Positions 23,209 to 32,175 of a stretch of DNA of 40,003 nucleotides are shown one piece after another. The stretch's first letter is position 1, and every line of letters starts with the position of its first letter. Source of the DNA: an uncultured Hungatella sp. (GTDB lineage: Bacteria > Bacillota > Clostridia > Lachnospirales > Lachnospiraceae); the NCBI GenBank assembly GCA_947066955.1, contig CAMTAF010000024.1, positions 1-40,003 of the forward strand, in the 5' to 3' direction. The notes beneath the pieces were generated by a model. It saw nothing but the letters and a program-made list of their open reading frames with translations, had not been told where the DNA came from and searched no databases. The position numbers and the translations under genes were made by a program.

Positions 23209-24675
23209 ATGGCTGACGCGGAGATGAAACAGAAGGTAGTAAAGGGCCTGTTCTGGAAGATTCTGGAAAATGGGGGGGCCCAGGGGGTCCAGTTTGTCAT
23301 CGCCATTCTCCTGGCCCGTCTTCTCACGCCGTCGGAGTACGGGGTGGTGGGGATCATCATGATCTTTATCACCATTGCCAACGTGTTTGTGCAGAACGGG
23401 TTCAGCACGGCTCTGATTCAGAAAAAGCAGGCAGACCAGGTGGATTTTTCTTCCGTGTGCTGGTTTGAGCTGGCCCTGGCTCTGGGGCTTTACGGTGTTT
23501 TGTGGCTGGCGGCAGGGCCCATAGCGGAGTTTTATGAAATCCAGGTGTTAAAGCCCATTGTCAGGGTTCTGGCCTTTGTGCTGTTTCCAGGGGCAGTGAT
23601 CTCGGTGCAGACAGCCTACGTGTCCAGGAATCTGGAGTTCAAGGGACTTTTTTTGTCCACCCTGGCGGCCTCCTTGGTCTCCGGGGCCATAAGCATCTGG
23701 ATGGCGTACTCAGGCTGGGGGGTGTGGGCCATGGTGGGGCAGCAGCTGTCCTACTATCTGGCCCTCATGGGGGCGCTGTTTGTCACCGTGTCCTGGAAGC
23801 CCCGGCTGTGCCTGTCCATGAGGCGGATCGGGGAAATGTTCTCTTTTGGGTGGAAGCTGCTGTGCGCCTCTCTTCTGGACACAATATTTAACAATTTGTA
23901 TGGACTTTTGATTGGAAAGATATATAATGAAGAATTACTGGGAAGTTATAATCGGGGGGAGCAGTTCCCCAAGCTCATTGCCAGCAATCTGGGCGCAGCC
24001 ATCCAGGCAGTGCTCCTGCCGGCTTTTTCCGCAAAGCAGGAGGATTTGGGCCAGGTGCGGCAGATGGTCCGGCGGGCTGTCCGTTTAAGCTCTTTTGTTG
24101 TCCTGCCCATGCTCATGGGTCTGTTTGGGGTGGCGGACACCCTGGTGCTGGCCTTGCTGGGCGGGGACTGGCTGGTCTGCGTCCCGTTTTTGAGGATCAT
24201 GTGCATCTCCTATTGCTTCTGGCCCATCCATATCACCAACCTCCAGGCCATCAATGCCCTGGGGCGGAGCGATGTGTTTCTGAAGCTGGAGATTGTGAAA
24301 AAGATTTTAAGCCTTGGGGCCCTGCTGGTGGGCATGAGGTATTCGGTGTATGTGATGGTGGGGCTCAAGGCTTTCCAGGATTTTCTGTGCACCTTTGTCA
24401 ATGCCGCGCCAAACCGGAAGCTGCTGAAATACGGCATTTTTCACCAGTGGATGGATGTGATGCCCCCGGCGGCGCTGTCGGCGGTGATGTGCGTGGCTGT
24501 GATGGCGGCGGGGGGCCTTATGGGGGAAATATCTGTGTGGCTAAAGCTTATTCTCCAGATCTTCTGGGGCGCGGCAGTGTACGTGCTGCTGGCGTGGGCT
24601 TTCAGGCTGGAAAGCTTCCGGTATCTGCGGGACATGGTGATGCCCAGGTTAAAGAGGGGCGGGAACCGCGCTTAG
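23209..24675 (+). CDS. MOP-family oligosaccharide flippase (Wzx/WzxC-like)
   Basis: A 488-residue integral membrane protein with about 12-14 hydrophobic segments. It matches the polysaccharide biosynthesis/oligosaccharide translocase family from the N-terminal GLFWKILENGGAQ and LLARLLTPSEYGVVG, the NGFSTALIQKK segment, and the central FGWKLLCASLLDTI and LGSYNRGEQFPKL. Such proteins flip undecaprenyl-linked oligosaccharides across the cytoplasmic membrane. GGGAG lies nine bases upstream of ATG 23209. It is one of two flippases in a locus that also carries an ABC exporter, which raises the question of whether two glycans are made here. Confidence 0.9.
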   Translation: MADAEMKQKVVKGLFWKILENGGAQGVQFVIAILLARLLTPSEYGVVGIIMIFITIANVFVQNGFSTALIQKKQADQVDFSSVCWFELALALGLYGVLWLAAGPIAEFYEIQVLKPIVRVLAFVLFPGAVISVQTAYVSRNLEFKGLFLSTLAASLVSGAISIWMAYSGWGVWAMVGQQLSYYLALMGALFVTVSWKPRLCLSMRRIGEMFSFGWKLLCASLLDTIFNNLYGLLIGKIYNEELLGSYNRGEQFPKLIASNLGAAIQAVLLPAFSAKQEDLGQVRQMVRRAVRLSSFVVLPMLMGLFGVADTLVLALLGGDWLVCVPFLRIMCISYCFWPIHITNLQAINALGRSDVFLKLEIVKKILSLGALLVGMRYSVYVMVGLKAFQDFLCTFVNAAPNRKLLKYGIFHQWMDVMPPAALSAVMCVAVMAAGGLMGEISVWLKLILQIFWGAAVYVLLAWAFRLESFRYLRDMVMPRLKRGGNRA

Positions 24676-24708
24676 GCGGCTCCTGTAAAAAAGCGTAAGG
24701 AGATTGAT

Positions 24709-25725
24709 ATGAAAAAAACAGCGGTTGTGACGGCCATTGGTTCCTTTTCCGCTCAGGAAGTGATTGAGGGGTGCAGGCGGGCCGGCCTGCGGGTTGTGGG
24801 ATGCGACATCTATCCCGCCGCCTGGGTAGTGAACTCCAAGGATGTGGACAGGTTTTACCAGGCCCCCTACGCGGTGGACAGGGACAACTACAAGGCATTT
24901 CTCATAGAACTATGCCGCAGGGAGGGGGCGGGATATTTGCTGCCACTCACTGACGCGGAGATTGACGTTCTCCAGGACTGGCCGTCAGCGGAGGAGGAGC
25001 TGGGGGTCACGGTGTGCATGTCAGGCCATGACGCCATTACTCTGTGCAGGGACAAGGGGAAGATGGAGCGTTTTCTGGCTCCCAAGGCAGTGTGCAGGAT
25101 GATCCCGGGGACTTATCTCACCCAGCTGGACCAGAAGGCCCTTGTCTACCCGGTGGTGATGAAACCGGTGGACGGGAGAAGCAGCCAGGGGCTGCGGGTG
25201 GTGAACAGCCCGAAGGAGATGGAGCTGGCATGGGAGCTGTGCAGGGACAAGGCGGAAAAATACCTGGTCCAGCCCTACGTGGATGGGAGGATCGTCACAG
25301 TGGATGTGGTTCGCAGCCCTGCCACGGGCCAGGTGGCCTGCCTGCCCAGGAGGGAGCTGGTGAGGACCCACAACGGGGCCGGGCTGTCGGTGTACATGTT
25401 CCGGGACGAGAACCTGGAAGCACAGTGCCGCGCCATGGCAGAGTTCATCGGAATCCGGGGGTGCGTGAATTTTGAGTTTATTGAGTCAGAGAAGGATGAC
25501 GGCAAAGGGCGGTGGCATTTTCTGGAATGCAACCCAAGGTTCTCCGGCGGCGTTGCATTTTCCTCAATGGCAGGCTATGATATGGTGAAGAACCACTTAA
25601 ACTGCTTTATGGGCAAGCCCTTAGAGCCCATGGGGGAGATCAGGAAGCAGTATATCGCCCGGCGGTACGGAGAATACCGGATGGACCCGGAGCGTGCCGA
25701 TACAGCAACTAGGAAGGAAGAATGA
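24709..25725 (+). CDS. ATP-grasp family ligase (carbamoyl-phosphate synthase-like)
   Basis: A 338-residue ATP-grasp protein. The N-terminus (TAIGSFSAQEVIEGCRR) is a preATP-grasp Rossmann-like domain. The ATP-binding part shows YPVVMKPVDGRSSQG (about residues 145-160), YLVQPYVDG, and FLECNPRFSGG (about 270) with the metal-binding E-x-N. These enzymes form carbon-nitrogen or carbon-sulfur bonds via an acyl phosphate. In polysaccharide loci they often sit beside DegT aminotransferases, where they may couple an amino acid or acid to an amino sugar. That role is inferred from context. The gene overlaps the next by four bases (ATGA). Confidence 0.83.
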   Translation: MKKTAVVTAIGSFSAQEVIEGCRRAGLRVVGCDIYPAAWVVNSKDVDRFYQAPYAVDRDNYKAFLIELCRREGAGYLLPLTDAEIDVLQDWPSAEEELGVTVCMSGHDAITLCRDKGKMERFLAPKAVCRMIPGTYLTQLDQKALVYPVVMKPVDGRSSQGLRVVNSPKEMELAWELCRDKAEKYLVQPYVDGRIVTVDVVRSPATGQVACLPRRELVRTHNGAGLSVYMFRDENLEAQCRAMAEFIGIRGCVNFEFIESEKDDGKGRWHFLECNPRFSGGVAFSSMAGYDMVKNHLNCFMGKPLEPMGEIRKQYIARRYGEYRMDPERADTATRKEE

Positions 25726-26858
25726 TGAGAGGGAAAACAGAAGACCCCATACTGGTGACCCGGTCGTCTCTGCCGCCTCTGGAGGAGTACGTGGAGATGT
25801 TAAAGCCCATCTGGGAGAGCGCCTGGCTGACCAACATGGGGGCTTACCATGAGGAGTTTAAAGAGAAACTGAAAGAATATATGGATGTGCCCTGTCTGGA
25901 GCTGTTTGTCAACGGCCACATGGCCCTGGAGCTGGCCCTGCAGGCCATGAACCTGGAGGGGGAGGTGATCACCACCCCGTTCAGCTTTTCATCCACCACC
26001 CACGCCATTGTGAGAAACGGGCTGACCCCGGTATTTTGCGACATCAACAGGGAAGATTATACCATAGATGTGGAACTTCTGGAGAGTCTGATTACGGAGA
26101 GGACTTCCGCCATTGTGCCGGTTCACGTCTACGGCAACCTGTGCGATGTGGAGAGAATCCAGGAGATCGGGGAGAGGCATCACCTGAAGGTGATCTACGA
26201 CGCAGCCCATGCTTTTGGGGAGGAGCTTGACGGCCGGGGCGTGGGACAGTGGGGGAATGCCTCCATGTTCAGCTTCCACGCCACCAAGGTGTTCCACAGC
26301 ATTGAGGGCGGGGCCGTGGCCTTTGGGGACAAGTCCCTGGAGCCTCTTTTTTACCAGCTGAAAAATTTCGGGATCACGGGCTATGAGACCGTGGAGTATG
26401 TGGGAACCAACGGCAAGATGAATGAGTTTCAGGCAGCCATGGGATTGTGCAATTTGAGGCATGTGGACCGCTCCATTGAAAAGAGAGGCATCCTGGCGGC
26501 CCGCTACAGGGAAAGGCTTGAGGGGGTGGAGGGCATCCGTCTGTGCCGGGAAAATCCCAGGGTGCGAAAAAATTATGCCTACATGCCTGTGGTCTTTGAC
26601 GGGTACCGGCTGGGGCGGGATGAGATTTTCCGGATCCTTAAGGAGCACAATATCTACGCGAGGAAATATTTTTATCCCTGTATCAACAGCTACCAGTGCT
26701 ACAGGGACCGTTTCAGGGCAGAGGATACCCCGGTGGCCGCGGACATTTCAAAGAAGGTGCTGACCCTTCCGCTGTACGAGGACCTGCCTCTGGAGGCGGT
26801 GGACCGGATCTGCGATATTATTCTGGAAAGTGGGAAGGGTGCAGGTGGAACGGAGTGA
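25722..26858 (+). CDS. DegT/DnrJ/EryC1-type PLP aminotransferase
   Basis: A 378-residue sugar-nucleotide aminotransferase of the DegT/ArnB/WecE type, which transfers an amino group from glutamate to a keto sugar nucleotide. Visible motifs are TTPFSFSSTTHAI, PVHVYGN, YDAAHAFGEE, and SFHATKVFHSIEGGA with the PLP lysine at about residue 189. ATG 25722 overlaps the stop of the ATP-grasp gene, with AGGAAGG just upstream, so the two are translationally coupled. The sugar product is unknown; a 3- or 4-amino-deoxyhexose is the family norm. It likely supplies an amino sugar that the ATP-grasp protein then modifies. Confidence 0.92.
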   Translation: MMRGKTEDPILVTRSSLPPLEEYVEMLKPIWESAWLTNMGAYHEEFKEKLKEYMDVPCLELFVNGHMALELALQAMNLEGEVITTPFSFSSTTHAIVRNGLTPVFCDINREDYTIDVELLESLITERTSAIVPVHVYGNLCDVERIQEIGERHHLKVIYDAAHAFGEELDGRGVGQWGNASMFSFHATKVFHSIEGGAVAFGDKSLEPLFYQLKNFGITGYETVEYVGTNGKMNEFQAAMGLCNLRHVDRSIEKRGILAARYRERLEGVEGIRLCRENPRVRKNYAYMPVVFDGYRLGRDEIFRILKEHNIYARKYFYPCINSYQCYRDRFRAEDTPVAADISKKVLTLPLYEDLPLEAVDRICDIILESGKGAGGTE

Positions 26859-27540
26859 GAAGGTGCTGGTGGTCATACCAGCTTACAATGAGGAAGTCAA
26901 CATAGAGGCAGTTGTGGGGGAGCTGGAGCGGGACTATCCGGAGCTGGACTATATTGTGGTCAACGACGGCTCCCGGGACCGGACGGCCTCCATCTGCCGG
27001 GAGCAGGGGTATGAGCTTTTAGATCTTCCGGTGAACTTAGGGCTTGCGGGGTGCTTTCAGACAGGCATGAAGTACGCTTATTTAAAAGGATACGGATACG
27101 CCATCCAGTTTGACGGCGACGGCCAGCACCGCCCGGAGTACATCGGGGCCATGAGGGAGAAGATGGACGAGGGGTACGATATGGTCATAGGGAGCCGGTT
27201 TGTCCAGGGCAAAAAGGATCTGTCCCCCCGGATGATCGGCAGCAGGCTCATAGCCGGAGCCATTTTCCTCACAACAGGGGTCAGGGTTAAGGATCCCACT
27301 TCCGGGATGCGGATGTTCAACAGAAAGATGATCAAAGAGTTTGCCCTGAACTTAAATTACGGCCCGGAGCCGGACACGGTGTCCTACCTGCTGAAGCAGG
27401 GGGCTAAGGTGGCGGAGGTTCCGGTGAAGATCGGGGAGAGAACCGGAGGAGAGAGTTATCTGAAGCCCATGGTGGCGGCCCGGTATATGGCCAGGATGCT
27501 CATCTCCATCCTGCTCATCCAGAATTTCAGGAAGCGCTGA
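26845..27540 (+). CDS. GT2 glycosyltransferase, dolichyl-phosphate mannose synthase-like
   Basis: A 231-residue single-domain GT2 enzyme: VIPAYNEEVNIEAVV, VVNDGSRDRT (about residues 36-45), and FDGDGQHRPEYI (about 90) with the DxD. The family transfers a sugar from a nucleotide donor to polyprenyl phosphate or another lipid carrier; lacking C-terminal membrane segments it resembles DPM1-type enzymes. The start is uncertain: GTG 26845 has GGGAAGGG five bases upstream and overlaps the aminotransferase gene by 14 bp; GTG 26830 and 26839 are alternatives. Its last codons, encoding NFRKR, are part of the first unit of the tandem repeat that follows. Confidence 0.85.
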   Translation: MERSEKVLVVIPAYNEEVNIEAVVGELERDYPELDYIVVNDGSRDRTASICREQGYELLDLPVNLGLAGCFQTGMKYAYLKGYGYAIQFDGDGQHRPEYIGAMREKMDEGYDMVIGSRFVQGKKDLSPRMIGSRLIAGAIFLTTGVRVKDPTSGMRMFNRKMIKEFALNLNYGPEPDTVSYLLKQGAKVAEVPVKIGERTGGESYLKPMVAARYMARMLISILLIQNFRKR

Positions 27541-27870
27541 CCAGCGTGCGCCCGGCAGGTGACGTGCTGCCGTACGGGACGGACAGGCGGGCGCGGCATA
27601 CCGGAATCTCAGGAAGCGCTGACCAGTGCGCCCGGCGGGTGACGTGCTGCCGTACGGGACGGACAGGCGGGGCGGCATACCGGAACCTCAGGAAGCGCTG
27701 ACCTGCGCGCCCGGCGGGTGACATGCTGCCATACGGGACGGACAGGCGGGGCGGCATACCGGAATCTCAGAAAGCGACAGCGTGGGCGCGCCTGGCAGGC
27801 GGCGTATTGCCGCCCGGGACCGACGGGCTTGGCATATGAGAAGTCAGATCGCCTGGGGCGACGGACCTGC
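27530..27870. repeat. Tandem array of about four 79-82 bp hairpin units (family C, copy C2)
   Basis: Units start at 27530, 27612, 27691 and 27770, each with ggaagcgctgacc (diverged in unit four), a gcgcccggc...gcgggcgc type inverted repeat, and ggcataccggaat. Units two and three are nearly identical; unit four is diverged and runs on into agatcgcctggggcgac, the tail seen in C1 and C3. The first unit begins inside the 3' end of the glycosyltransferase gene. No gene is seen in the 353 bp before 27894. Spacer length and sequence similarity rule out a CRISPR array. Confidence 0.85.
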
Positions 27871-27893
27871 GTAGGAAGAGAAGGAAATAGAGG

Positions 27894-29231
27894 ATGGCGG
27901 ATATGGAAAGACGGTGGGCCGGGCTTTTGATGAAGACCGGGGCCAACAGGGAAAAACAGGATATTGTCTGGAACATGGCCGGGAGCTTTTGCTATGCTTT
28001 TGCCAGCATGGTGCTCTCTTTTCTGGTTATGAGGCTGGCGGGGGAGGAGAAAGGCGGGATCTTTGCCTTCGGCTACAGCACTTTTGGGCAGCAGATGTTC
28101 ATTCTGGCCTATTTCGGGATCCGGCCCTTCCAAATCACGGACAGGGGAGGGGACTACCGGTTCGGGGATTACCTGCGCCACCGTTTTGTGACCTGCGCCG
28201 CCGCAGTGGCCGCGGGGCTTGGGTACCTGATGATAGCCGGGTACACGGCGGAGAAATCGACGGTGATCTTTCTCCTGGTGTGCTACAAGACAGCGGATGG
28301 GTTCGCGGATGTGTATGAGTCGGAGTTTCAGCGGAACGGCAGTCTCCACCTCACAGGAAAATCCAACACCTTCCGGACATGTCTGTCCGTGGGAACCTTC
28401 CTGACGGTTCTGGCAGGCAGCGGCAGTTTGACAGCTGCCTGCTTCGGGGCTTTGCTTGCCCAGGGGGCGGGAATTTTTCTGTTTGATGTGGTGATTTTGA
28501 GGCATCTGGATGGGGTGGATTACAAGTGGAGCCCCGAGAGGCTGATCCCCCTGACAAAGGAGACAGGGCTTTTGTTCGTCTCTGTGTTTTTGGATTTTTA
28601 CATCTTTTCAGCGGCAAAATATGCCATTGACGCAAATCTGGATGACGCGGCGTCAGGGTATTTCAATATTATTTTTATGCCAACATCGGTGATCAATCTG
28701 GCGGCGGGGTTCGTCATCCGCCCGGTGTTGACAGATCTCACCGACGCGTGGAATAAGAAAGATTTTGACCGGTTTTCCGGAAAGCTTGTGAATATTTCCC
28801 GCATAATCGGCGCTTTGAGCGTCCTTGCCCTGGTGCTGGCGGCAGGCCTGGGGAAGCCGGTTCTGTGGATTCTGGAGAGGATTCTGGGGACGGCCTATGA
28901 GGGGCGGCTCACGGCCTGCCATGTTCCCTTTGTGCTCATCGTCCTGGGCGGGGCGTGGTACGCGTTTTTAAATCTCCACTATTATGCCCTGGTGATCATG
29001 AGAAAACAGAAGGTGATCTTCGGGATCTATGCCGCCCTCACGGGCCTGGCGGCAGTGCTGGCTCCGGCTATGGTGAGAAGGAGGGGCATTGACGGCGCTG
29101 CCATGGCTTACCTGATTCTCATGGTAATTATGGCGGCCGGATTTATCCTGTGGACCTGGGCAGGGATAAATAAGAAGAAAAAGGAGAGGAAGGAGGGAAC
29201 CCATGGAAGCACAGTTTCGTCCCACAGTTGA
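27894..29231 (+). CDS. Polysaccharide flippase-like multi-span membrane protein
   Basis: A 445-residue membrane protein with about 12 hydrophobic segments and a Lys/Arg-rich C-terminus. N-terminal NMAGSFCYAFASMVLSFLV and RLAGEEKGGIFAFGYS, and the central YKTADGFADVYESEFQR, are typical of the Wzx-like proteins of Clostridia. It should move a lipid-linked glycan across the membrane. ATG 27894 is used, with AAGGA nine bases upstream; ATG 27903 is also possible. It is only distantly related to the flippase at 23209. Its 3' end overlaps the next glycosyltransferase gene by 29 bp, indicating coupling. Confidence 0.83.
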   Translation: MADMERRWAGLLMKTGANREKQDIVWNMAGSFCYAFASMVLSFLVMRLAGEEKGGIFAFGYSTFGQQMFILAYFGIRPFQITDRGGDYRFGDYLRHRFVTCAAAVAAGLGYLMIAGYTAEKSTVIFLLVCYKTADGFADVYESEFQRNGSLHLTGKSNTFRTCLSVGTFLTVLAGSGSLTAACFGALLAQGAGIFLFDVVILRHLDGVDYKWSPERLIPLTKETGLLFVSVFLDFYIFSAAKYAIDANLDDAASGYFNIIFMPTSVINLAAGFVIRPVLTDLTDAWNKKDFDRFSGKLVNISRIIGALSVLALVLAAGLGKPVLWILERILGTAYEGRLTACHVPFVLIVLGGAWYAFLNLHYYALVIMRKQKVIFGIYAALTGLAAVLAPAMVRRRGIDGAAMAYLILMVIMAAGFILWTWAGINKKKKERKEGTHGSTVSSHS

Positions 29232-30165
29232 CATATTGGTGCCGGTGTACAGGCCGGATAAAAAATTTGTCCGTCTCCTGGAGATGATCAGGCGCCAGAC
29301 CTACCCTGTCCGGCGGATCATTGTTATGAACACGGAGAAGGGATACTGGAACGAAAAGGGGTACGCGGGTATCCGGGAGCTGGAGGTTCATCATCTGAAA
29401 AAAGAGGAGTTTGATCACGGGGCCACCAGGAACGTCGCGGCAGGGTACTCAAAGGCTCAGGTGATGATCTTTATGACCGATGACGCGGTTCCCCGGGACC
29501 GGTATCTGGTGGAGCGCCTGGTGGAGGCCCTGGGCAGAAAGGGACCCGGGGGGGAGACCGTGGCTATGGCCTACGCCAGGCAGATGGCGGCAAAGGACTG
29601 CCGGCTGGTGGAGCAGTTTACCAGGAAGTTCAACTATCCGGACCAGAAGAGGGTGAAGACCATAAAGGATTTGCCGGAGCTGGGGATCAAGACCTATTTC
29701 GCCTCCAACGTGTGCTGCGGGTACAGGAAAGAGATTTTTGAGGAGACAGGGGGATTTGTGGAAAGCGCTGTCTTCAACGAGGATATGATCTACGCGGCCG
29801 GGGTTATCAAGGCAGGGTATGCCGTCGCCTATGTCCCGGAGGCCAGGGTGGTCCACTCCCACAACCTGACATTTGGGGAACAGTTCAGGCGGAATTTTGA
29901 CCTGGCCGTATCTCAGACAGACCACCCGGAGGTGTTCGGCGCCCTGCCTTCCGAGGGGGAGGGGATCCGCCTGGTGAAGGAGACAGCCATGTGGCTGCTG
30001 AAAACAGGGCGGTTCTGGCTGATCCCATCCCTTATAATGGGAAGCGGATGCAAATACCTGGGATACCGCACAGGGAAGCTGTACCGAAGGCTTCCCAGAA
30101 CAGTGATTTTGCGGTGCACCGCGAACAGGGAATACTGGAAGAGGAAATGGAGGAATCCGGCATGA
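29203..30165 (+). CDS. GT2 glycosyltransferase, rhamnosyltransferase-like
   Basis: A 320-residue GT2 enzyme. VDILVPVYRPDKKF is the first strand; KKEEFDHGATRN (about residues 66-77) is a hallmark of bacterial rhamnosyltransferases of the RfbF/RgpF-type group; FMTDDAVPRD (about 88) is the metal site; and the SNVCCGYRK and FNEDMIYA motifs form the acceptor part. ATG 29203 lies within the flippase gene and has AAGGAGG about nine bases upstream. The C-terminal part is basic and hydrophobic, suggesting membrane association. A rhamnosyl donor fits the RmlC gene three genes downstream. Confidence 0.88.
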   Translation: MEAQFRPTVDILVPVYRPDKKFVRLLEMIRRQTYPVRRIIVMNTEKGYWNEKGYAGIRELEVHHLKKEEFDHGATRNVAAGYSKAQVMIFMTDDAVPRDRYLVERLVEALGRKGPGGETVAMAYARQMAAKDCRLVEQFTRKFNYPDQKRVKTIKDLPELGIKTYFASNVCCGYRKEIFEETGGFVESAVFNEDMIYAAGVIKAGYAVAYVPEARVVHSHNLTFGEQFRRNFDLAVSQTDHPEVFGALPSEGEGIRLVKETAMWLLKTGRFWLIPSLIMGSGCKYLGYRTGKLYRRLPRTVILRCTANREYWKRKWRNPA

Positions 30166-30509
30166 TGACCACAACCCTCAGGGCTGCCCTGATCCTTGTG
30201 TCAGTGGGAACTTTTTTTCTGATGATGAGAAAGATACGCCAGTCCAAGGTGCAGATCGAGAGCGCCATTTTCTGGATCGTCCTGGCCCTGGTTTTGGTAA
30301 TCTACAGCATCTTCCCGTCCGCGGCGGATCTGTGCGCCCGGATCCTGGGAATCTATTCCACGGCCAATTTCCTGTTTCTGTTTGCCATCTTCCTGCTCAT
30401 CGTGAAGGTGTTTAATATGACCATCCACATTTCCCAGCTTGAGACCAGGATTAAGGAGCTGGTGCAGCAGATGGCTCTTGAGGAGAAAAAACATGAAGAA
30501 GAAAAATAA
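30162..30509 (+). CDS. DUF2304 small membrane protein
   Basis: A 115-residue protein with three hydrophobic segments (about residues 6-22, 35-52 and 65-82) and a C-terminal helix with heptad-like pattern (QLETRIKELVQQMALEEKK). The QSKVQIESAIFWIVLALVL and FNMTIHISQLE patterns match DUF2304. These proteins are commonly found next to polyprenyl-phosphate glycosyltransferases and DUF2142 proteins in Gram-positive glycan loci, and may assist lipid-linked sugar handling. ATG 30162 has GGAGG about seven bases upstream and overlaps the preceding stop. The gene overlaps the next by 17 bp. Confidence 0.85.
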   Translation: MMTTTLRAALILVSVGTFFLMMRKIRQSKVQIESAIFWIVLALVLVIYSIFPSAADLCARILGIYSTANFLFLFAIFLLIVKVFNMTIHISQLETRIKELVQQMALEEKKHEEEK

Positions 30510-32166
30510 CCCCTGGCTTTGGGGCCCTGCAGTGGTTCTGGCGGCAGGAGCCTGGCATTACCTGGACGTGAGGGCCGGAGCCCTGGAGAGCGGGGATCTG
30601 TGGCTCACAGGAGGGTATTTATGGCTGCTGGGGGCAGTGGTCCTGGGGCTTGGGGGGCTGGGGTATCTGCTGTGCGCGAAAGACGGCAGGGCCAGGAGGC
30701 CGGGGATTGGGATCCCGGGTCTGGAGTACGTGTATCTCCGGGCAGGCCTGTTCTTTGGAATCCTGTACCTTCTGGTTCTGCCGCCCCTGTCCGCCCCCGA
30801 CGAGGTGAGCCACTATATCACGGCCTACCAGCTGTCCAGCCGCATGCTGGGGAAGCCATCTAACGCGGCCACGGGCCATGTGCTTGTGAGGGCCCAGGAT
30901 ATGTGGCTCCAGGATGTAGGGGATCAATATGAGTACGAGACAGGGGAGGACGGATATCTCCGGCCCGTGGCAGAGAGCACGGAAAATGCCTGGCCTTTGG
31001 GGCAGACCCTGACGGAGGACACCTACAAGGTTATCAGGCAGCAGGGGCTTTGGGGCCGCAGGCAGTTGTCCGCGGCGGACAGCGGGGATCAGCCTGTGGT
31101 TTCGGTCTATCCTCCGGTGGTCACCACGGATGTCGCCTATATCCCCCAGGCAGCGGGGATCTCCCTGGCCCGGGCGCTGAACTTAAACAGCATCTGTCTT
31201 GTGTATCTGGGAAGATTTTTTAATCTTCTGTTTTTTGCGGCCATGACATTTCTCTCCATAAAAAGGCTTCCTTTTGGTAAGGAAGTGATGATGGGGGTCG
31301 CCCTGCTTCCCATGACCCTTCACCTGTCGGCTTCATTTTCCTACGACGTGATGATTCTGGGCTGCATGTTCTACCTGACGGCGGTGTGCCTTGACCTGGC
31401 ATACGAGAAGGAGAGGGTCCGCCTGGGGGACGTGGCTGTCCTGGCCCTTCTCATGGCAGCGGCAGGGCCCTGCAAGATGATATACGGGGTGCTCATGGGC
31501 CTGTGCCTGCTGATTCCGGTGAGAAAATTCGGAGGCTGGAAAAGGTGGGCGGCTGCCGCCGGGGCGGTGGCTCTGGCCTGGGGGCTGTCCATGGCAATGG
31601 TCAACGGACAGACCATTGTCTCCTATGCTGCCAGGACAGAGGGGGATGTGCCCTGGGCTCAGGAGGCGGGGTACAGCCTGACCCTGCTTCTCCACCAGCC
31701 CATGCAGCTCATCCGGATGCTCTACCAGACCCTTTTGTGGCAGGCGGAACAGTATCACCTTTCCATGATCGGCGCGTGGATGGGGAATCTTGATGATGTT
31801 CTGGATGTCCCTTATCTTGTGGTGGTTCTTTTGACCGGATGTCTTTTGTGCCTGGCAGCGAAAAAGCCCGGGGAGTCCATCCTATTGCCCTTTAAAGCCA
31901 GGGTCTGGATCTGGGTGCTGTGCGGCGCCTGCGCCGGGGCCGCCATGCTGTCCATGCTCATCGCCTGGACGCCTTTGAGCTCCCCGGTGATCAGCGGTGT
32001 CCAGGGGCGGTATTTTCTGCCTTTTCTGCCAATGCTTCTGATGTCCTTAAAAAATGATTTCATAATTTTGACAAAGAATGGAAACCGTAGTATATTGTAT
32101 CTGATGTGCTGCGCCAACGGGTATGTGCTGCTGCGCCTGTATTCCATTGTGAGCATGCGGCTGTGA
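30493..32166 (+). CDS. DUF2142 multi-span membrane protein (GT-C-like candidate)
   Basis: A 557-residue protein with about 11-13 membrane segments. DUF2142 marks are PPLSAPDEVSHY (about residues 98-109) in the first large loop, YLGRFFNLLFF, the ASFSYDVMILG segment, and GVQGRYFLPFLPM (about 510) near the end. The acidic D-E pair after the first segments recalls GT-C transferases that use polyprenyl-phosphate sugars, so it may add a side-chain sugar or extend the polymer outside the cell. That is inference. ATG 30493 has GAGGAG eight bases upstream; the longer frame from 30439 reads through the DUF2304 gene. It may substitute for a Wzy polymerase, since no other candidate is seen. Confidence 0.83.
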   Translation: MKKKNNPWLWGPAVVLAAGAWHYLDVRAGALESGDLWLTGGYLWLLGAVVLGLGGLGYLLCAKDGRARRPGIGIPGLEYVYLRAGLFFGILYLLVLPPLSAPDEVSHYITAYQLSSRMLGKPSNAATGHVLVRAQDMWLQDVGDQYEYETGEDGYLRPVAESTENAWPLGQTLTEDTYKVIRQQGLWGRRQLSAADSGDQPVVSVYPPVVTTDVAYIPQAAGISLARALNLNSICLVYLGRFFNLLFFAAMTFLSIKRLPFGKEVMMGVALLPMTLHLSASFSYDVMILGCMFYLTAVCLDLAYEKERVRLGDVAVLALLMAAAGPCKMIYGVLMGLCLLIPVRKFGGWKRWAAAAGAVALAWGLSMAMVNGQTIVSYAARTEGDVPWAQEAGYSLTLLLHQPMQLIRMLYQTLLWQAEQYHLSMIGAWMGNLDDVLDVPYLVVVLLTGCLLCLAAKKPGESILLPFKARVWIWVLCGACAGAAMLSMLIAWTPLSSPVISGVQGRYFLPFLPMLLMSLKNDFIILTKNGNRSILYLMCCANGYVLLRLYSIVSMRL

Positions 32167-32175
32167 ACCGGTTCA

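Noticed and set aside
27530-27870. CRISPR array
   Set aside because: Whole units of 79-82 bp are alike; there are no short repeats separated by unique spacers and no cas genes.
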